A stretch of DNA of 32,953 nucleotides from an uncultured Caldilineales bacterium (lineage in GTDB: Bacteria; Chloroflexota; Anaerolineae; JAAEKA01): positions 1 to 32,953 of the forward strand of contig CALESQ010000080.1 of the NCBI GenBank assembly GCA_937907455.1, in the 5' to 3' direction. Shown in pieces: positions 1-8,398 of the stretch. The notes beneath the pieces are model-generated. The model was given only the letters and a program-made list of their open reading frames with translations, did no database searches and was not told the DNA's origin. Each line of letters starts with the position of its first letter. Positions within the stretch are counted from its first letter, which is position 1. Position numbers and translations under genes: made by a program.

Positions 1-67
1 CATCTTCGCTCTTGGAAAGACACGCCGTTCCAACTTTTGTCAGTCAATCAGGGTGAAGGGTTGTGCT

Positions 68-659
68 CTGGCCGGTCTCCAGACCGTGCCAGCATGTGCG
101 GGCGGACTCGGTCAGGAGATTGGGAACCATCCCGTAGGGACCGGCCGCAGCGGAACGCGTGTGCTCTGGCCGGTCTCCAGACCGTGCCAGCATGTGCGTG
201 CGGACTCGGTCAGGAGATTGGGAACCATCCCGTAGGGACCGGCCGCAGCGGAAGACCGTGCCAGCGCGTGCGGGCGGACTCGGTCTGGAGACCGGCCGCA
301 GCGGAAGACCGTGCCAGCATGTGCGTGCGGACTCGGTCTGGAGACCGGCCGCAGCGGAAGACCGTGCCAGCATGTGCAGGCGGACGCGCTGGCCGGTCTC
401 CAGACCGTGCCAGCATGTGCGGGCGGACTCGATCAGGAGATTGGGAACCATCCCGTAGGGACCGGCCGCAGCGAAAGACCGTGCCAGCATGTGCGGGCGG
501 ACTCGATCAGGAGATTGGGAACCATCCCGTAGGGACCGGCCGCAGCGAAAGACCGTGCCAGCATGTGCGGGCGGACGCGCTGGCCGGTCTCCAGACCGTG
601 CCAGCATGTGCGGGCGGACGCGGTCAGGAAATTGGGAACCATCCCGTAGGGACCGGCCG
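68..659. repeat. Modular tandem repeat array built from four intermixed modules
   Basis: About 590 bp made of repeated modules with no unique spacers. Module A (core GACCGTGCCAGCATGTGCG, continuing to GCGGAC) begins near 82, 180, 254, 308, 360, 403, 478, 551 and 594. Module B (core GGGAACCATCCCGTAGGGAC) occurs five times, after the A copies at 82, 180, 403, 478 and 594. Module C (TGGCCGGTCTCCA, near 68, 166, 389 and 580) is the reverse complement of module D (TGGAGACCGGCC, near 285 and 338). The order is C-A-B-C-A-B-A-D-A-D-A-C-A-B-A-B-A-C-A-B, giving spacings of about 43, 53, 74 and 98 nt. Stop-free frames cross the array, but their products are only repeat translations, so I do not call them genes. 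Diverged B-like elements recur at 8312-8363 and 17189-17234. Confidence 0.9.
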
Positions 660-682
660 CAGCAGAGGCGGTGCTGGCGAAT

Positions 683-711
683 TTGCCTTCCCTTCCTGCC
701 TGTGCTATAGT
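683..711 (+). promoter_or_regulatory. Sigma70-type promoter of the DEAD-box helicase gene
   Basis: TTGCCT (683-688) and TATAGT (706-711) are separated by 17 nt, just downstream of the repeat array. Initiation near 718 would give a leader of about 145 nt. The call rests on motif match only. Confidence 0.55.
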
Positions 712-805
712 GTTACCAATGCGCCCGGCCAGGCTTGGTCGGGTATTTTGTTGCAGCAAAAGGCTCCCCGTGGAATCGAGTCGTTGCTGCCGGGCAAAAT
801 CGCCG

Positions 806-821
806 CAGCCCGCAAGGGCTG
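806..821 (+). other. GNRA-loop hairpin in the helicase leader
   Basis: CAGCCC (806-811) pairs perfectly with GGGCTG (816-821) around a GCAA tetraloop. No U-tract follows, so it is not a terminator. It lies about 27 nt before the AAGGAG ribosome-binding site (848-853). Leaders of cold-shock helicases are often structured, but no known family is recognised here. Confidence 0.4.
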
Positions 822-863
822 TAGCCACGCAGCCGACCTATTTTCACAAGGAGCTTTTTTATT

Positions 864-2549
864 ATGACAACTGAATGGACTCCGCTCGGCCTGCATTCGG
901 AATTGGAGCAGGCAATCAGCGAGCGGGGCTACACCACGCCCACCCCCATCCAGGCCGCGGTGATCCCGCTGATGCTGGCCGGGCACGATGTGATCGCCCA
1001 GGCACAGACGGGAACCGGCAAAACCGCAGCCTTTGCCCTGCCAATCCTGCAAAAATTTAGCGGCCACACACCCACGCCGCATGCCTTGATCCTGGCTCCG
1101 ACGCGCGAGTTAGCCATGCAGGTAGCCGGTGCCATCTACGACTACGGCAAACATCGCAAGGTACATGTGCTGGCCGTATATGGTGGCCAACCCTACGAAC
1201 GCCAAATCCGCCGCTTGCAACGGGGCGTAGATATTGTAGTAGGCACACCCGGCCGGCTGCTGGATCTGATCCGCCAGCACGCGCTGGATCTGAGCGAGGT
1301 GAACACGGTGATTCTGGATGAGGCCGACGAAATGCTCAGCATGGGCTTCATCGAGGACATCCAGACGATCCTGGCCTACACGCCTCACACGCGCCAGACG
1401 GCGCTGTTTTCAGCTACGCTGCCGCCGGAAATCCGCAAGCTGGCCGATGACTATCTGCGCGAACCGCAGTCGGTGCGCATTGTACCCACGCAACTCACCG
1501 TGGCTGGGCTGACGCAACGCTATTATCTGGTCAACGAAGAAGACAAAATCGCTGTGCTCACCCGCCTGTTCGAGGTGGAAGCCATCAGCAGCGCGCTGAT
1601 CTTCATGCGCACGCGCGTGGCTACCGGTGAGCTGGCTAGTGAGCTAACCGCGCGCGGCTTTCCAGCTGAGGCCCTCAGCGGTGATTTGAGCCAGGACGCG
1701 CGCGAGCAGGTATTGCAGCGTTTTCGCCGCGGCCAAAGCACCGTGTTGGTGGCTACTGATGTGGCTGCCCGTGGCCTGGACATCGAGGACATTTCTCATG
1801 TCATCAACGTGGACCTGCCGCTGGATGCCGAAGTCTACGTACACCGTGTGGGACGCACTGGACGCGCCGGCAAAACCGGCATTGCCTTGTCACTGGTGAC
1901 GCCGCGCGAGCAGTGGCGACTGCGCACCATCGAAAACTATACGCGCCAGCCCATTACCCGTACCGCCTTGCCCACGATAGAGGAAATTCAACAGCAGCGC
2001 GAGACCCGTTTATTGGAGCAGCTCAACATGTGGCTAAAGCGCGGGCGCAGCCGTCGCGAACGCGAAATTGTACTGCAAATGCAGGAAGAAGGTCACGATG
2101 TGCTGGACATTGCAGCAGCCGCGCTAAAGGTGGCCCGCGCTGAGGAGAAACAGCGCCCCATTGCCCCCATTGGTGAGGTGGAAGAGTTCCGTCCCCGCTT
2201 CGAGCGCCGCCAACCGCGCCGCGGTGAACGTTTTGAACGTAACGAGCGCTTCGAAAAGAGTGAACGTAGCGAAAGCCGCGGCGCAGCGCGACGCCCGGGC
2301 CAGTCACATGAACCGGGCATGGTGCGGTTGTCGCTCAACGCAGGGCGAGTGCATGGCATCCGTCCGAACGATGTGGTGGGAGCCATTGCAGCCACCGCCA
2401 ACATCCCCGGCAACATCATCGGCGCCATCCGCATTCAAGAGCAGCACACGCTGGTGGATGTACCCCAGGAATATGTGTCGCAAGTGCTGGCCAAAGCGGA
2501 CAAATACCGTATCCGCAAGCACGTCGTGCGCGTAGAGCGAGAGCAGTAA
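864..2549 (+). CDS. deaD: DEAD-box ATP-dependent RNA helicase (DeaD/CsdA type)
   Basis: An ATP-dependent RNA helicase of 561 aa, expected to remodel RNA duplexes in ribosome assembly, mRNA decay or cold adaptation. The Q motif is at about 22-30 (GYTTPTPIQ), the Walker A motif AQTGTGKT at 47-54 with Lys53, PTRELA at about 79-84, DEAD at 152-155, SAT at 183-185, and HRVGRTGRAG in the second RecA-like domain. An Arg/Glu-rich basic stretch (about 440-480) leads to a C-terminal RNA-binding domain of the DbpA/CsdA type (about 487-555). This order and length fit the DeaD/CsdA branch better than RhlE or SrmB. The start is fixed by AAGGAG ten bases upstream of the ATG. The gene stands alone and ends 68 bp from the convergent nuoN. 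The function is well supported; the exact paralogue is not. Confidence 0.93.
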   Translation: MTTEWTPLGLHSELEQAISERGYTTPTPIQAAVIPLMLAGHDVIAQAQTGTGKTAAFALPILQKFSGHTPTPHALILAPTRELAMQVAGAIYDYGKHRKVHVLAVYGGQPYERQIRRLQRGVDIVVGTPGRLLDLIRQHALDLSEVNTVILDEADEMLSMGFIEDIQTILAYTPHTRQTALFSATLPPEIRKLADDYLREPQSVRIVPTQLTVAGLTQRYYLVNEEDKIAVLTRLFEVEAISSALIFMRTRVATGELASELTARGFPAEALSGDLSQDAREQVLQRFRRGQSTVLVATDVAARGLDIEDISHVINVDLPLDAEVYVHRVGRTGRAGKTGIALSLVTPREQWRLRTIENYTRQPITRTALPTIEEIQQQRETRLLEQLNMWLKRGRSRREREIVLQMQEEGHDVLDIAAAALKVARAEEKQRPIAPIGEVEEFRPRFERRQPRRGERFERNERFEKSERSESRGAARRPGQSHEPGMVRLSLNAGRVHGIRPNDVVGAIAATANIPGNIIGAIRIQEQHTLVDVPQEYVSQVLAKADKYRIRKHVVRVEREQ

Positions 2550-2557
2550 AGAGTGAG

Positions 2558-2593
2558 CAGTAAACAGTAAACTGCGCAGTTTACTGTTTACTG
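2558..2593. terminator. Perfect 36-bp palindrome between convergent genes, possible bidirectional terminator
   Basis: Seventeen bases (2558-2574) are exactly mirrored by 2577-2593 around a central CG. The arms consist of the word AGTAAAC in tandem. It lies between the helicase stop (2549) and the nuoN stop (2618), where a two-way terminator is expected. Neither strand has a clean U-tract after the stem. A second small hairpin follows (ACACC 2595-2599 with GGTGT 2604-2608). The same AGTAAAC words recur in other nuo gaps, so it could be a folded repeat instead. Confidence 0.5.
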
Positions 2594-2617
2594 TACACCG
2601 CAGGGTGTTCAGCAAAC

Positions 2618-4153
2618 TCAGCCAAACACTGCACTGACTGCCTGAGTGATCCAGTGCGTCCAGGGGGAGGGCCAAAGCCCAACAAGCGCTGTGCCTAATG
2701 CGGCCAACAGCACCACCACGGCCACAGGCAACGGCACAGACTCGGTTATGTCGGCAACCGATGCTGCTGCGGCCTCAACCGCAACTTTGCTCTTCTTCGC
2801 CTTGCCATCAAGCACCGGGGATGTGTGGGACTCGTTAGCCTTGCGGAAGTACATCTGCACGATCACAGTCAGATAGTAGAAGGCGGAAAGCACGCTGTTG
2901 AGCACACCTATTACCACCAGCCAGCCCCAACCGGCCTGTATGGCTGCGCTGAACACAAAGAACTTACCCAGAAAACCGGCAAAAGGCGGGATACCGGCCA
3001 GCGAAAACATAAAAATCGCCATGGCGGCCGCCATGGCCGGTTGCCGTTCGGCCAAACCAACAAAACGGCTGCTGGGCACATCGTTTTCACCGGGCCGCTC
3101 CAGAGCGACCACCACAGCAAACGCGCCCAAGTTCATAAACAGGTAGCCAAGCAGATAGAAAAGCACACCGCTCACTCCCTGTGAGCTGGCAGGCACCAGA
3201 CCCACCAGCGCATAACCGGCATGGGCAATGCTGGAATAAGCCAACATACGCTTCATGCTGTTTTGGCGCAATGCGGCCAGATTGCCTAACGTCATGGTAA
3301 ATGCCGCCAGCACCGCCAGCGCCATTCCCCATTGCGGTTGAGCTGCAGGCAAGGCCAGGGCAAACACGCGCAGGAACGCAGCAAACGCCGCGGCTTTGGT
3401 CGCCACTGACATAAAGGCCGTCACCGGTGTCGGTGCGCCCTGATAGGCATCCGGCGTCCACATGTGGAAGGGAACCAGCGCCACCTTGAAGCCAAAGCCA
3501 ACAATCAGCAATGCCAGCGCTGCAGTGAGATAGAGCGAGCTACCCGCTGGGCTGAGCGCCAGCGCCGCGGCAATGGTCGGCAAATGAGTGCTGCCGGTGA
3601 CTGCATAGAGCAAAGCCACGCCGAACAAGAAAAAGCCGGAGGAAAACGCGCCCAGCAGGAAGTATTTCAGCGCGGCTTCAGCGCTGCGCCGCTCCTCACG
3701 GTTAAAGCCGACGAGAATGTACAAAGCCAGCGACATGATCTCAAGTGCCAGGAAGACCACCAGCAGATCCAGCGCCGCTCCCATGAACATCATGCCGGCT
3801 ACGCCGAGCAGCAGCAGCGCATAGTAAGCACCAGCCTGCGGGCTGATGGCAGGAATAACCGACTGTGCCAACAACACGCCTAACAGCCCCGCGGCCAGGA
3901 TCAGCAGCATAAAAGCCAGCGAATAGCCATCGGCCACCGCCATCTGCTGAAACAGTTGCGGTTGGCCCAAGCGCAGCAGCCAGATTGCCGCCGCAGCTGC
4001 AGCAACCAGCCCCAGCAGACTAATCCAGGGCAGAATCTGGTGATCACGCTGCGCCGAGCGCGTAACGGCATCTACCAGCAGCACCAACAGCGCCGTAGCA
4101 ATCACAATAGTTTGCGGCAAAACCGCCAAAAAGTTAATCGAAGGAAGAGTCAT
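2618..4153 (-). CDS. nuoN: NADH-quinone oxidoreductase subunit N
   Basis: A membrane-arm, antiporter-like subunit of complex I (511 aa), contributing one of the proton channels. It is hydrophobic throughout with about 14 membrane segments. The conserved Glu appears in the segment DLLVVFLALEIMSLALYIL, and the channel lysine segment in FKVALVPFHMWTPDAYQGAP. The sequence resembles the other antiporter-like subunits NuoL and NuoM. Near residues 440-465 it carries a hydrophilic Lys/Ala-rich insert (…GKAKKSKVAVEAAAAS…) before the last membrane helix. No strong ribosome-binding site is seen before the ATG. It is the last gene of the operon, 91 nt after nuoM, with a gap that holds AGTAAAC-type repeats. 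Confidence 0.95.
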   Translation of the reverse strand: MTLPSINFLAVLPQTIVIATALLVLLVDAVTRSAQRDHQILPWISLLGLVAAAAAAIWLLRLGQPQLFQQMAVADGYSLAFMLLILAAGLLGVLLAQSVIPAISPQAGAYYALLLLGVAGMMFMGAALDLLVVFLALEIMSLALYILVGFNREERRSAEAALKYFLLGAFSSGFFLFGVALLYAVTGSTHLPTIAAALALSPAGSSLYLTAALALLIVGFGFKVALVPFHMWTPDAYQGAPTPVTAFMSVATKAAAFAAFLRVFALALPAAQPQWGMALAVLAAFTMTLGNLAALRQNSMKRMLAYSSIAHAGYALVGLVPASSQGVSGVLFYLLGYLFMNLGAFAVVVALERPGENDVPSSRFVGLAERQPAMAAAMAIFMFSLAGIPPFAGFLGKFFVFSAAIQAGWGWLVVIGVLNSVLSAFYYLTVIVQMYFRKANESHTSPVLDGKAKKSKVAVEAAAASVADITESVPLPVAVVVLLAALGTALVGLWPSPWTHWITQAVSAVFG

Positions 4154-4166
4154 GAGTCACTCGTGT

Positions 4167-4216
4167 AGCAGAGAGGAGTGAGGAGTAAACAGTAAAAAGT
4201 AAGCAGTGTACAGTTT
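4167..4216. repeat. AGTAAAC/AGTAAGC-type degenerate heptad repeat in the nuoM-nuoN gap
   Basis: The gap between nuoM and nuoN contains successive AGTGAGG, AGTAAAC, AGTAAAA, AGTAAGC and AGTGTAC words in a 7-bp rhythm, followed by their partial inverse (CAGTTTGCTGT). The same word family builds the 2558-2593 palindrome and the 7749-7858 array. No gene is visible. Confidence 0.65.
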
Positions 4217-4219
4217 GCT

Positions 4220-4250
4220 GTCTACCCGCCTAAGGCATATCAGTCTACTT
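4220..4250 (+). repeat. Copy 1 of a degenerate intergenic motif (CTACCCGCC…GGCATA)
   Basis: GTCTACCCGCC followed by AAGGCATA and TCTAC overlaps the end of nuoM. It resembles 24407-24432 (+) and the reverse complement of about 8256-8290. The similarity is partial and was found by eye. Confidence 0.4.
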
Positions 4251-5762
4251 CTCCACCTGCATGGTCAGGGCGGCGGGACGGTTAGCCAGGTCAAGCACGG
4301 CCTGGGTAGAGGGATCAATCTTTTGCAGAAACAGGCTGGGGAACAGACCGATCAGGAAAAAGAGCAGCACCAGCGGCACCATGATCAATACCTCACGACG
4401 GTTGAGATCATGCAGGCCGGCGTTGGCCGGATTGGTTACCGGTCCCTGGAATATCTTGCTGAACGCCCACAGCAGATACCAGGCCGCCAGGATAATACCC
4501 AACGTGCCCAGCACCGCGTAGGCTGTGCTGGTTTTCATCGCGCCCAGCAAAATGGTGAACTCACCCACAAAGCCATTCAGACCCGGCAAGCCCGCGCTGG
4601 ACATGAAGGTGACCACGGCAAAGGCTGCGTACACCGGCATCAGCTTCCACAGGCCGCCAAAATCATCCAACTGGCGAGTATGGCGACGTTCATAGAGAAA
4701 CCCTACCAGCAGGAACAATGCACCCGTACTCAGACCGTGGTTGACCATCTGCAGCACCGAACCGGACAGGCTTTCATGTTGCAGGGCAAAAATGCCCAGC
4801 GTGACAAAGCCCAGGTGAGCCACCGAAGAATAGGCAACCAGCTTTTTGACATCCTTTTGTGCCAATGCCACTAATGCGCCGTACAAAATGCCGATAAGTG
4901 CCAGCGCTACCAGCAACGGCGCAAAACGGCGGGTGGGTTCTGGGAACAAGGGCAGACAGAAGCGTAAAAAGCCATAAGTTCCCATCTTCAGCAGCACTCC
5001 TGCCAGGATTACCGAACCGCCGGTAGGAGCCTCGACATGGGCATCGGGCAGCCAGGTGTGGAAGGGAAACAACGGTACTTTGATGGCAAAAGCCAGCGCA
5101 AAGCCGAAGAAAACCAGCGTTTGCACGTTGGCAGGCAAACCCAGGGTGTACATATCCAACACATTGAACGACCAGTCACCAGTCTGCTGCTGATGGAAAT
5201 AACCCAGCGCCAGAATGCCCGCCAGCAGAAAGGCGCTGCCAAACGCCGTGTAGATGAAGAACTTCAGCGCAGCGTAGATGCGCCGCGGGCCGCCCCAACG
5301 CCCGATCAGGAAATACATCGGGATCAGGCTGGCCTCGAAGAACACGAAGAACAACACCATGTCCAGCGCGGCAAACACACCAATCATAGCAGTTTCCAGC
5401 AGCAGCATCAGCAACAGGTAGGTTTTGGTGTTGTCGCGGATCGTATCCCAGGAAAACAGCAGCACCAGCGGCATGAGGAACGTGGTCAACAGCACCAGCG
5501 GCATGCTGATGCCATCCACCCCCAAGCGATAGCCAATGCCAAGCTCTGGCAGCCAGGGCAAAGTTTCGGTGAACTGCATACCAGCTTCACCGGCACGCCA
5601 GCCAAACCAAAGCGCCAGCGACACCACAAAAGTGACCAGCGCCGTTGCCAACGCCGTGGCTTTTAAGGCTTTGTCGCCACGTAGCAACAACAGCAACAGG
5701 CTGCCCGCCAGCGGCAAAAAGGTAATGATCGAAAGCAGAGGAAGGGAGGTCAGGTTAGCCAT
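4245..5762 (-). CDS. nuoM: NADH-quinone oxidoreductase subunit M
   Basis: An antiporter-like proton-channel subunit of the complex I membrane arm, 505 aa from the chosen start. Key features are the conserved Glu in the segment LDMVLFFVFFEASLIPMYFL, the WGG motif just after it, and the lysine/proline segment KVPLFPFHTWLPDAHVEAPT typical of this family. The open frame extends 19 codons further upstream, but that extension is Cys/Ser-rich and lies inside nuoL. The ATG at 5762 gives the family-like N-terminus MANLTSLPLLSII and sits one base after the nuoL stop, implying translational coupling. It is followed by a 91-nt repeat-bearing gap and then nuoN. Confidence 0.95.
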   Translation of the reverse strand: MANLTSLPLLSIITFLPLAGSLLLLLLRGDKALKATALATALVTFVVSLALWFGWRAGEAGMQFTETLPWLPELGIGYRLGVDGISMPLVLLTTFLMPLVLLFSWDTIRDNTKTYLLLMLLLETAMIGVFAALDMVLFFVFFEASLIPMYFLIGRWGGPRRIYAALKFFIYTAFGSAFLLAGILALGYFHQQQTGDWSFNVLDMYTLGLPANVQTLVFFGFALAFAIKVPLFPFHTWLPDAHVEAPTGGSVILAGVLLKMGTYGFLRFCLPLFPEPTRRFAPLLVALALIGILYGALVALAQKDVKKLVAYSSVAHLGFVTLGIFALQHESLSGSVLQMVNHGLSTGALFLLVGFLYERRHTRQLDDFGGLWKLMPVYAAFAVVTFMSSAGLPGLNGFVGEFTILLGAMKTSTAYAVLGTLGIILAAWYLLWAFSKIFQGPVTNPANAGLHDLNRREVLIMVPLVLLFFLIGLFPSLFLQKIDPSTQAVLDLANRPAALTMQVEK

Positions 5763-5763
5763 G

Positions 5764-7734
5764 TTAGTTGACGAAACGGATGAGCAGGAAATAGCCGAAC
5801 AGCAGCACCATGCCAACAAATAGCGTCAGCGCATATACGCTGACCAGGCCGGTTTGCAAGCGACGCGTGCGCTCGCCCAGCCAACCGCTGGCGCGCGCCA
5901 CGCCGTTCACCACACCATCAATGCCGGCCTGATCCACCAGCACTGCCAACAACTGCGCAGTTTCCCACAGCCCGCGGCGCAGCATATCGTAGGCAGCATC
6001 GAAGTAATAGCCGTTGGCAGCCAGCTTGTGCAGCGGAGCCACACTCCGGCGGATGCGGTCGGCCGCGCCTGTTTGACGCACGTAAAGCTGATAGGCCAGA
6101 TACAGGCCGCCCAGCGACACCAACGCCGACACCGCCATCAAGATCAGCTCCATCGTCATGTCTGGATGGGCGGCCTCTTCAGCGGGGCCAAGCGCCACAA
6201 TCGGCTCCAGCCAGTGCTGTAAGGTACCGACGAAAGGCAGGTTGATCAACCCACCTATCACGGCCAGCAGGGCCAAAATCCACAGGGGGCCGGTCATCAA
6301 CGCGGGCTGTTCGTGAGCATGCTCGTACAGCTTGCGGTCGCGCGGGCGGCCACCAAACACCACAAACACCATCTTGAACGCGTAGGTAGCGGTGAGCAGG
6401 GCAGTCACCATCCCCACAGCATAAAGCAGGTATTGATGTTCCTCGAAAACAGCTACCAGAATGGCATCTTTGCTGAAGAAGCCGGAAAGCAGCGGGAAAC
6501 CGGCCAGCGCGGCCGCGGCCAACAAAAAGGTGCGATAAGTGTTGGGCAGCTTGTCGCGCAGTCCACCCATCTTGTTGATGTCCAACTCACCGTGCAGAGC
6601 ATGCATCACACTGCCAGCGCCCAGAAACAAACAAGCCTTGAAGAAGGCATGCGTGGTGAGATGGAACATACCGGCCACATAACCGCCCACGCCCACCGCC
6701 AGGAACATATAGCCCAACTGCGACACCGTGGAATAGGCCAGAATACGCTTAAGATCGGTCTTGGTAAGCGCAATCGTAGCACCCATCAGCGCGGTGAGCG
6801 CGCCCACCCACGCCACCACATGCAGCACGTTGGTGCCGGCTACCGTAGCCAGCTCGAACAGCGGACTCATGCGCACAGTCATGTACACACCTGCGGTCAC
6901 CATCGTCGCCGCGTGGATCAACGCGCTCACCGGTGTGGGGCCTTCCATAGCATCAGGCAACCACACCCACAGCGGGATCTGAGCCGATTTACCGCTGGCC
7001 GCCAGCAGCAGCAGCAGGGTGATGGTGACTGCGCCAGCCAGCAGAGCCGCGGGATTATCTGCAATGACAGCAAACAGGTCGGTGAAGGCCAGGGTGCCGG
7101 CACGTGTGGCCTCACCTGCATTTACCACGCTGCGAAAGATCAGCATAATAGCCAGGGCCATGCCAAAATCGCCTACGCGGTTGACCAAAAAGGCTTTCTT
7201 GCCGGCATCACGCGCCGATGGTTTGTGGAACCAAAAGCTGATCAGCAAAAAGCTAGCCAAGCCCACGCCCTCCCAGCCCATGTAGAGCATCACCAGATTG
7301 TTGCCCAACACCAGAACGAGCATGGCAACAATAAACAGGTTGACGTAGACGAAATAGCGCGCATAGCGTCGCGCGTCCAGCTCGTGATGTTCATCGTCCA
7401 GCTTCATGTAGGCGATAGAATAGACATGGATCAAAAAGCCCACGCCAGTCACCACCAGCGCCATCAACGCGGAGAGCGGATCAATCAACAGGGCAAAGTC
7501 AGGGCGCAGTTGGCCGGTGTGAAGCCACGACCACAACACAAGCTGGAAGGAACGCTCTTCGACAGGAAGTTGGCGCAATCCCACAAACAAGCCCAGAGCC
7601 ACCAAAAAAGACAAGCCCACTGCGGCCGCGCCCAAATAACCGGGCAGCGGTCTGGTGAGACGGCGGCCAAAGAACAGGTTAAACAGCAGCGCTGCCAGCG
7701 GCGGGATGAAGATCAACCAGGCGTAGTTCAGCAT
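5764..7734 (-). CDS. nuoL: NADH-quinone oxidoreductase subunit L
   Basis: The largest antiporter-like subunit of complex I (656 aa), at the distal end of the membrane arm. The N-terminus MLNYAWLIFIPPLAALLFNL and the core motifs are typical: WEGVGLASFLLISFWF, the channel segment SAQIPLWVWLPDAMEGPTPV with SALIHAATMV, and FFSKDAIL later. The length includes the C-terminal lateral helix and final membrane segment expected of NuoL. GGAG lies five bases upstream of the ATG as ribosome-binding site. It is preceded by a 203-nt gap filled with AGTAAAG repeats and runs directly into nuoM (1 nt between stop and start). Confidence 0.96.
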   Translation of the reverse strand: MLNYAWLIFIPPLAALLFNLFFGRRLTRPLPGYLGAAAVGLSFLVALGLFVGLRQLPVEERSFQLVLWSWLHTGQLRPDFALLIDPLSALMALVVTGVGFLIHVYSIAYMKLDDEHHELDARRYARYFVYVNLFIVAMLVLVLGNNLVMLYMGWEGVGLASFLLISFWFHKPSARDAGKKAFLVNRVGDFGMALAIMLIFRSVVNAGEATRAGTLAFTDLFAVIADNPAALLAGAVTITLLLLLAASGKSAQIPLWVWLPDAMEGPTPVSALIHAATMVTAGVYMTVRMSPLFELATVAGTNVLHVVAWVGALTALMGATIALTKTDLKRILAYSTVSQLGYMFLAVGVGGYVAGMFHLTTHAFFKACLFLGAGSVMHALHGELDINKMGGLRDKLPNTYRTFLLAAAALAGFPLLSGFFSKDAILVAVFEEHQYLLYAVGMVTALLTATYAFKMVFVVFGGRPRDRKLYEHAHEQPALMTGPLWILALLAVIGGLINLPFVGTLQHWLEPIVALGPAEEAAHPDMTMELILMAVSALVSLGGLYLAYQLYVRQTGAADRIRRSVAPLHKLAANGYYFDAAYDMLRRGLWETAQLLAVLVDQAGIDGVVNGVARASGWLGERTRRLQTGLVSVYALTLFVGMVLLFGYFLLIRFVN

Positions 7735-7748
7735 GAAAACTCCGAAAG

Positions 7749-7858
7749 CGTAGGGAGTGACGAATAAGAAGTAAAACGTAAAGAGTAAAGAGTAAAGAGT
7801 AAAGAGTAAGGAGTAAAGAGTAAGGAGTAAAGAGTAAGGCGTAGGGAGTGACGAGTAA
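7749..7858. repeat. AGTAAAG heptanucleotide tandem array in the nuoK-nuoL gap
   Basis: About ten AGTAAAG/AGTAAGG heptads lie between two direct copies of a 19-bp flank, CGTAGGGAGTGACGARTAA (7749-7767 and 7840-7858, one mismatch). An inverted relative (CTTACTTCTCACTTCTTACTC) sits at about 7894-7914, so the transcript could fold back. The pattern resembles the short tandemly repeated heptamers known from filamentous cyanobacteria; homology is not implied. Confidence 0.85.
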
Positions 7859-7889
7859 TGATGATGTGTACGAAGCTACCGAGGGTATA

Positions 7890-7916
7890 ACTTCTTACTT
7901 CTCACTTCTTACTCCT
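7890..7916. repeat. Inverted counterpart of the AGTAAAG array
   Basis: CTTCTTACTTCTC and CTTCTTACTCCTTGC are heptad-rhythm reverse complements of the AGTAAGAAG/AGTAAGGAG words at 7760-7858. Together they give an imperfect stem with a loop of about 30 nt or more, just after nuoK in the operon transcript. Confidence 0.6.
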
Positions 7917-7937
7917 TGCGGCTCCCTCTCGCCGCAT

Positions 7938-8246
7938 CTAGCCGTTAAGCAGATTAATCTCGTCCACATTGATGCTGTCGCTGTGACGCACGTGGGCCAT
8001 CACAATAGCCAGACCTACTGCCACCTCAGCTGCGGCCACGGCCATCACAAAAAACACCACGATTTGGCCGGTGAGATTACCGAACTGCAACGACAGTGCA
8101 ATCAAGGACAGGTTGACGGCGTTCAGCATCATCTCGACACACATAAAGATAATCAACGCATTGCGCCGCGCCAAGACACCTGCCGCGCCGATGACGAAAA
8201 TAACGGCAGAAAGAAGAAGATAGTATTCGGTAGGTACTTGAGACAT
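7938..8246 (-). CDS. nuoK: NADH-quinone oxidoreductase subunit K
   Basis: A small membrane subunit of complex I (102 aa, normal length) homologous to MrpC/ND4L, with three membrane helices. The two conserved membrane glutamates of the proton path are visible at Glu38 (FMCVEMMLNAVNL) and Glu74 (AVAAAEVAVGLAIV). There is no clear ribosome-binding site; the leader is pyrimidine-rich. The gene is isolated by wide gaps on both sides: 152 nt to nuoJ, holding a dispersed repeat element, and 203 nt to nuoL, holding the heptad array. Confidence 0.95.
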   Translation of the reverse strand: MSQVPTEYYLLLSAVIFVIGAAGVLARRNALIIFMCVEMMLNAVNLSLIALSLQFGNLTGQIVVFFVMAVAAAEVAVGLAIVMAHVRHSDSINVDEINLLNG

Positions 8247-8252
8247 GAGGTA

Positions 8253-8290
8253 ATAGGTAGATAGATTTAGTATGCCGAAGGTGGATAGAT
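8253..8290 (-). repeat. Copy 2 of the degenerate GGCATA intergenic motif
   Basis: On the minus strand this reads AATCTATCCACC, TTCGGCATACTAAATCT, ATCTACC. It matches 24407-24432 (CTACCCGCC, CTCGGCATACTTATCT) over about 25 bases with a few changes. It lies immediately upstream of the nuoK start. Confidence 0.45.
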
Positions 8291-8311
8291 TGCCAGAATT
8301 AACCTAAAAAT

Positions 8312-8363
8312 CGCTCGGGCCGGTCCCTTCGGGTGGTTTCCAATCTCCGACCGAGGCCGTCCG
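8312..8363 (-). repeat. Dispersed module-B element in the nuoJ-nuoK gap
   Basis: Read on the minus strand it follows the pattern of the 68-659 array: GGACGGCCTCGGTC, GGAGATTGG, AAACCACCCGAAGGGACC, GGCC. The outer arms CGGTC/GACCG and the small hairpin CCC-GAA-GGG (8325-8333) are kept, while the loop base differs from the array (GTA). It has the same sense as the nuo mRNA and lies between the nuoJ stop and the nuoK start. Confidence 0.8.
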
Positions 8364-8398
8364 TTTTCATTTATGGATGACTGTTTACCGTTGACCGC

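Noticed and set aside
60..660. CRISPR-like array
   Set aside because: Units abut one another with no unique spacers, unit sizes vary, and no cas genes are present in the window.
37..867. Long open frames on both strands over the first 860 bases, with repeated peptide units
   Set aside because: They only translate the DNA repeat array, occur in several frames at once, and have no ribosome-binding site or known domain.
6313..7767. 484-codon open frame opposite nuoL
   Set aside because: It is a shadow of nuoL with His/Gln-rich composition and no recognisable domain; nuoL is a clear family member.
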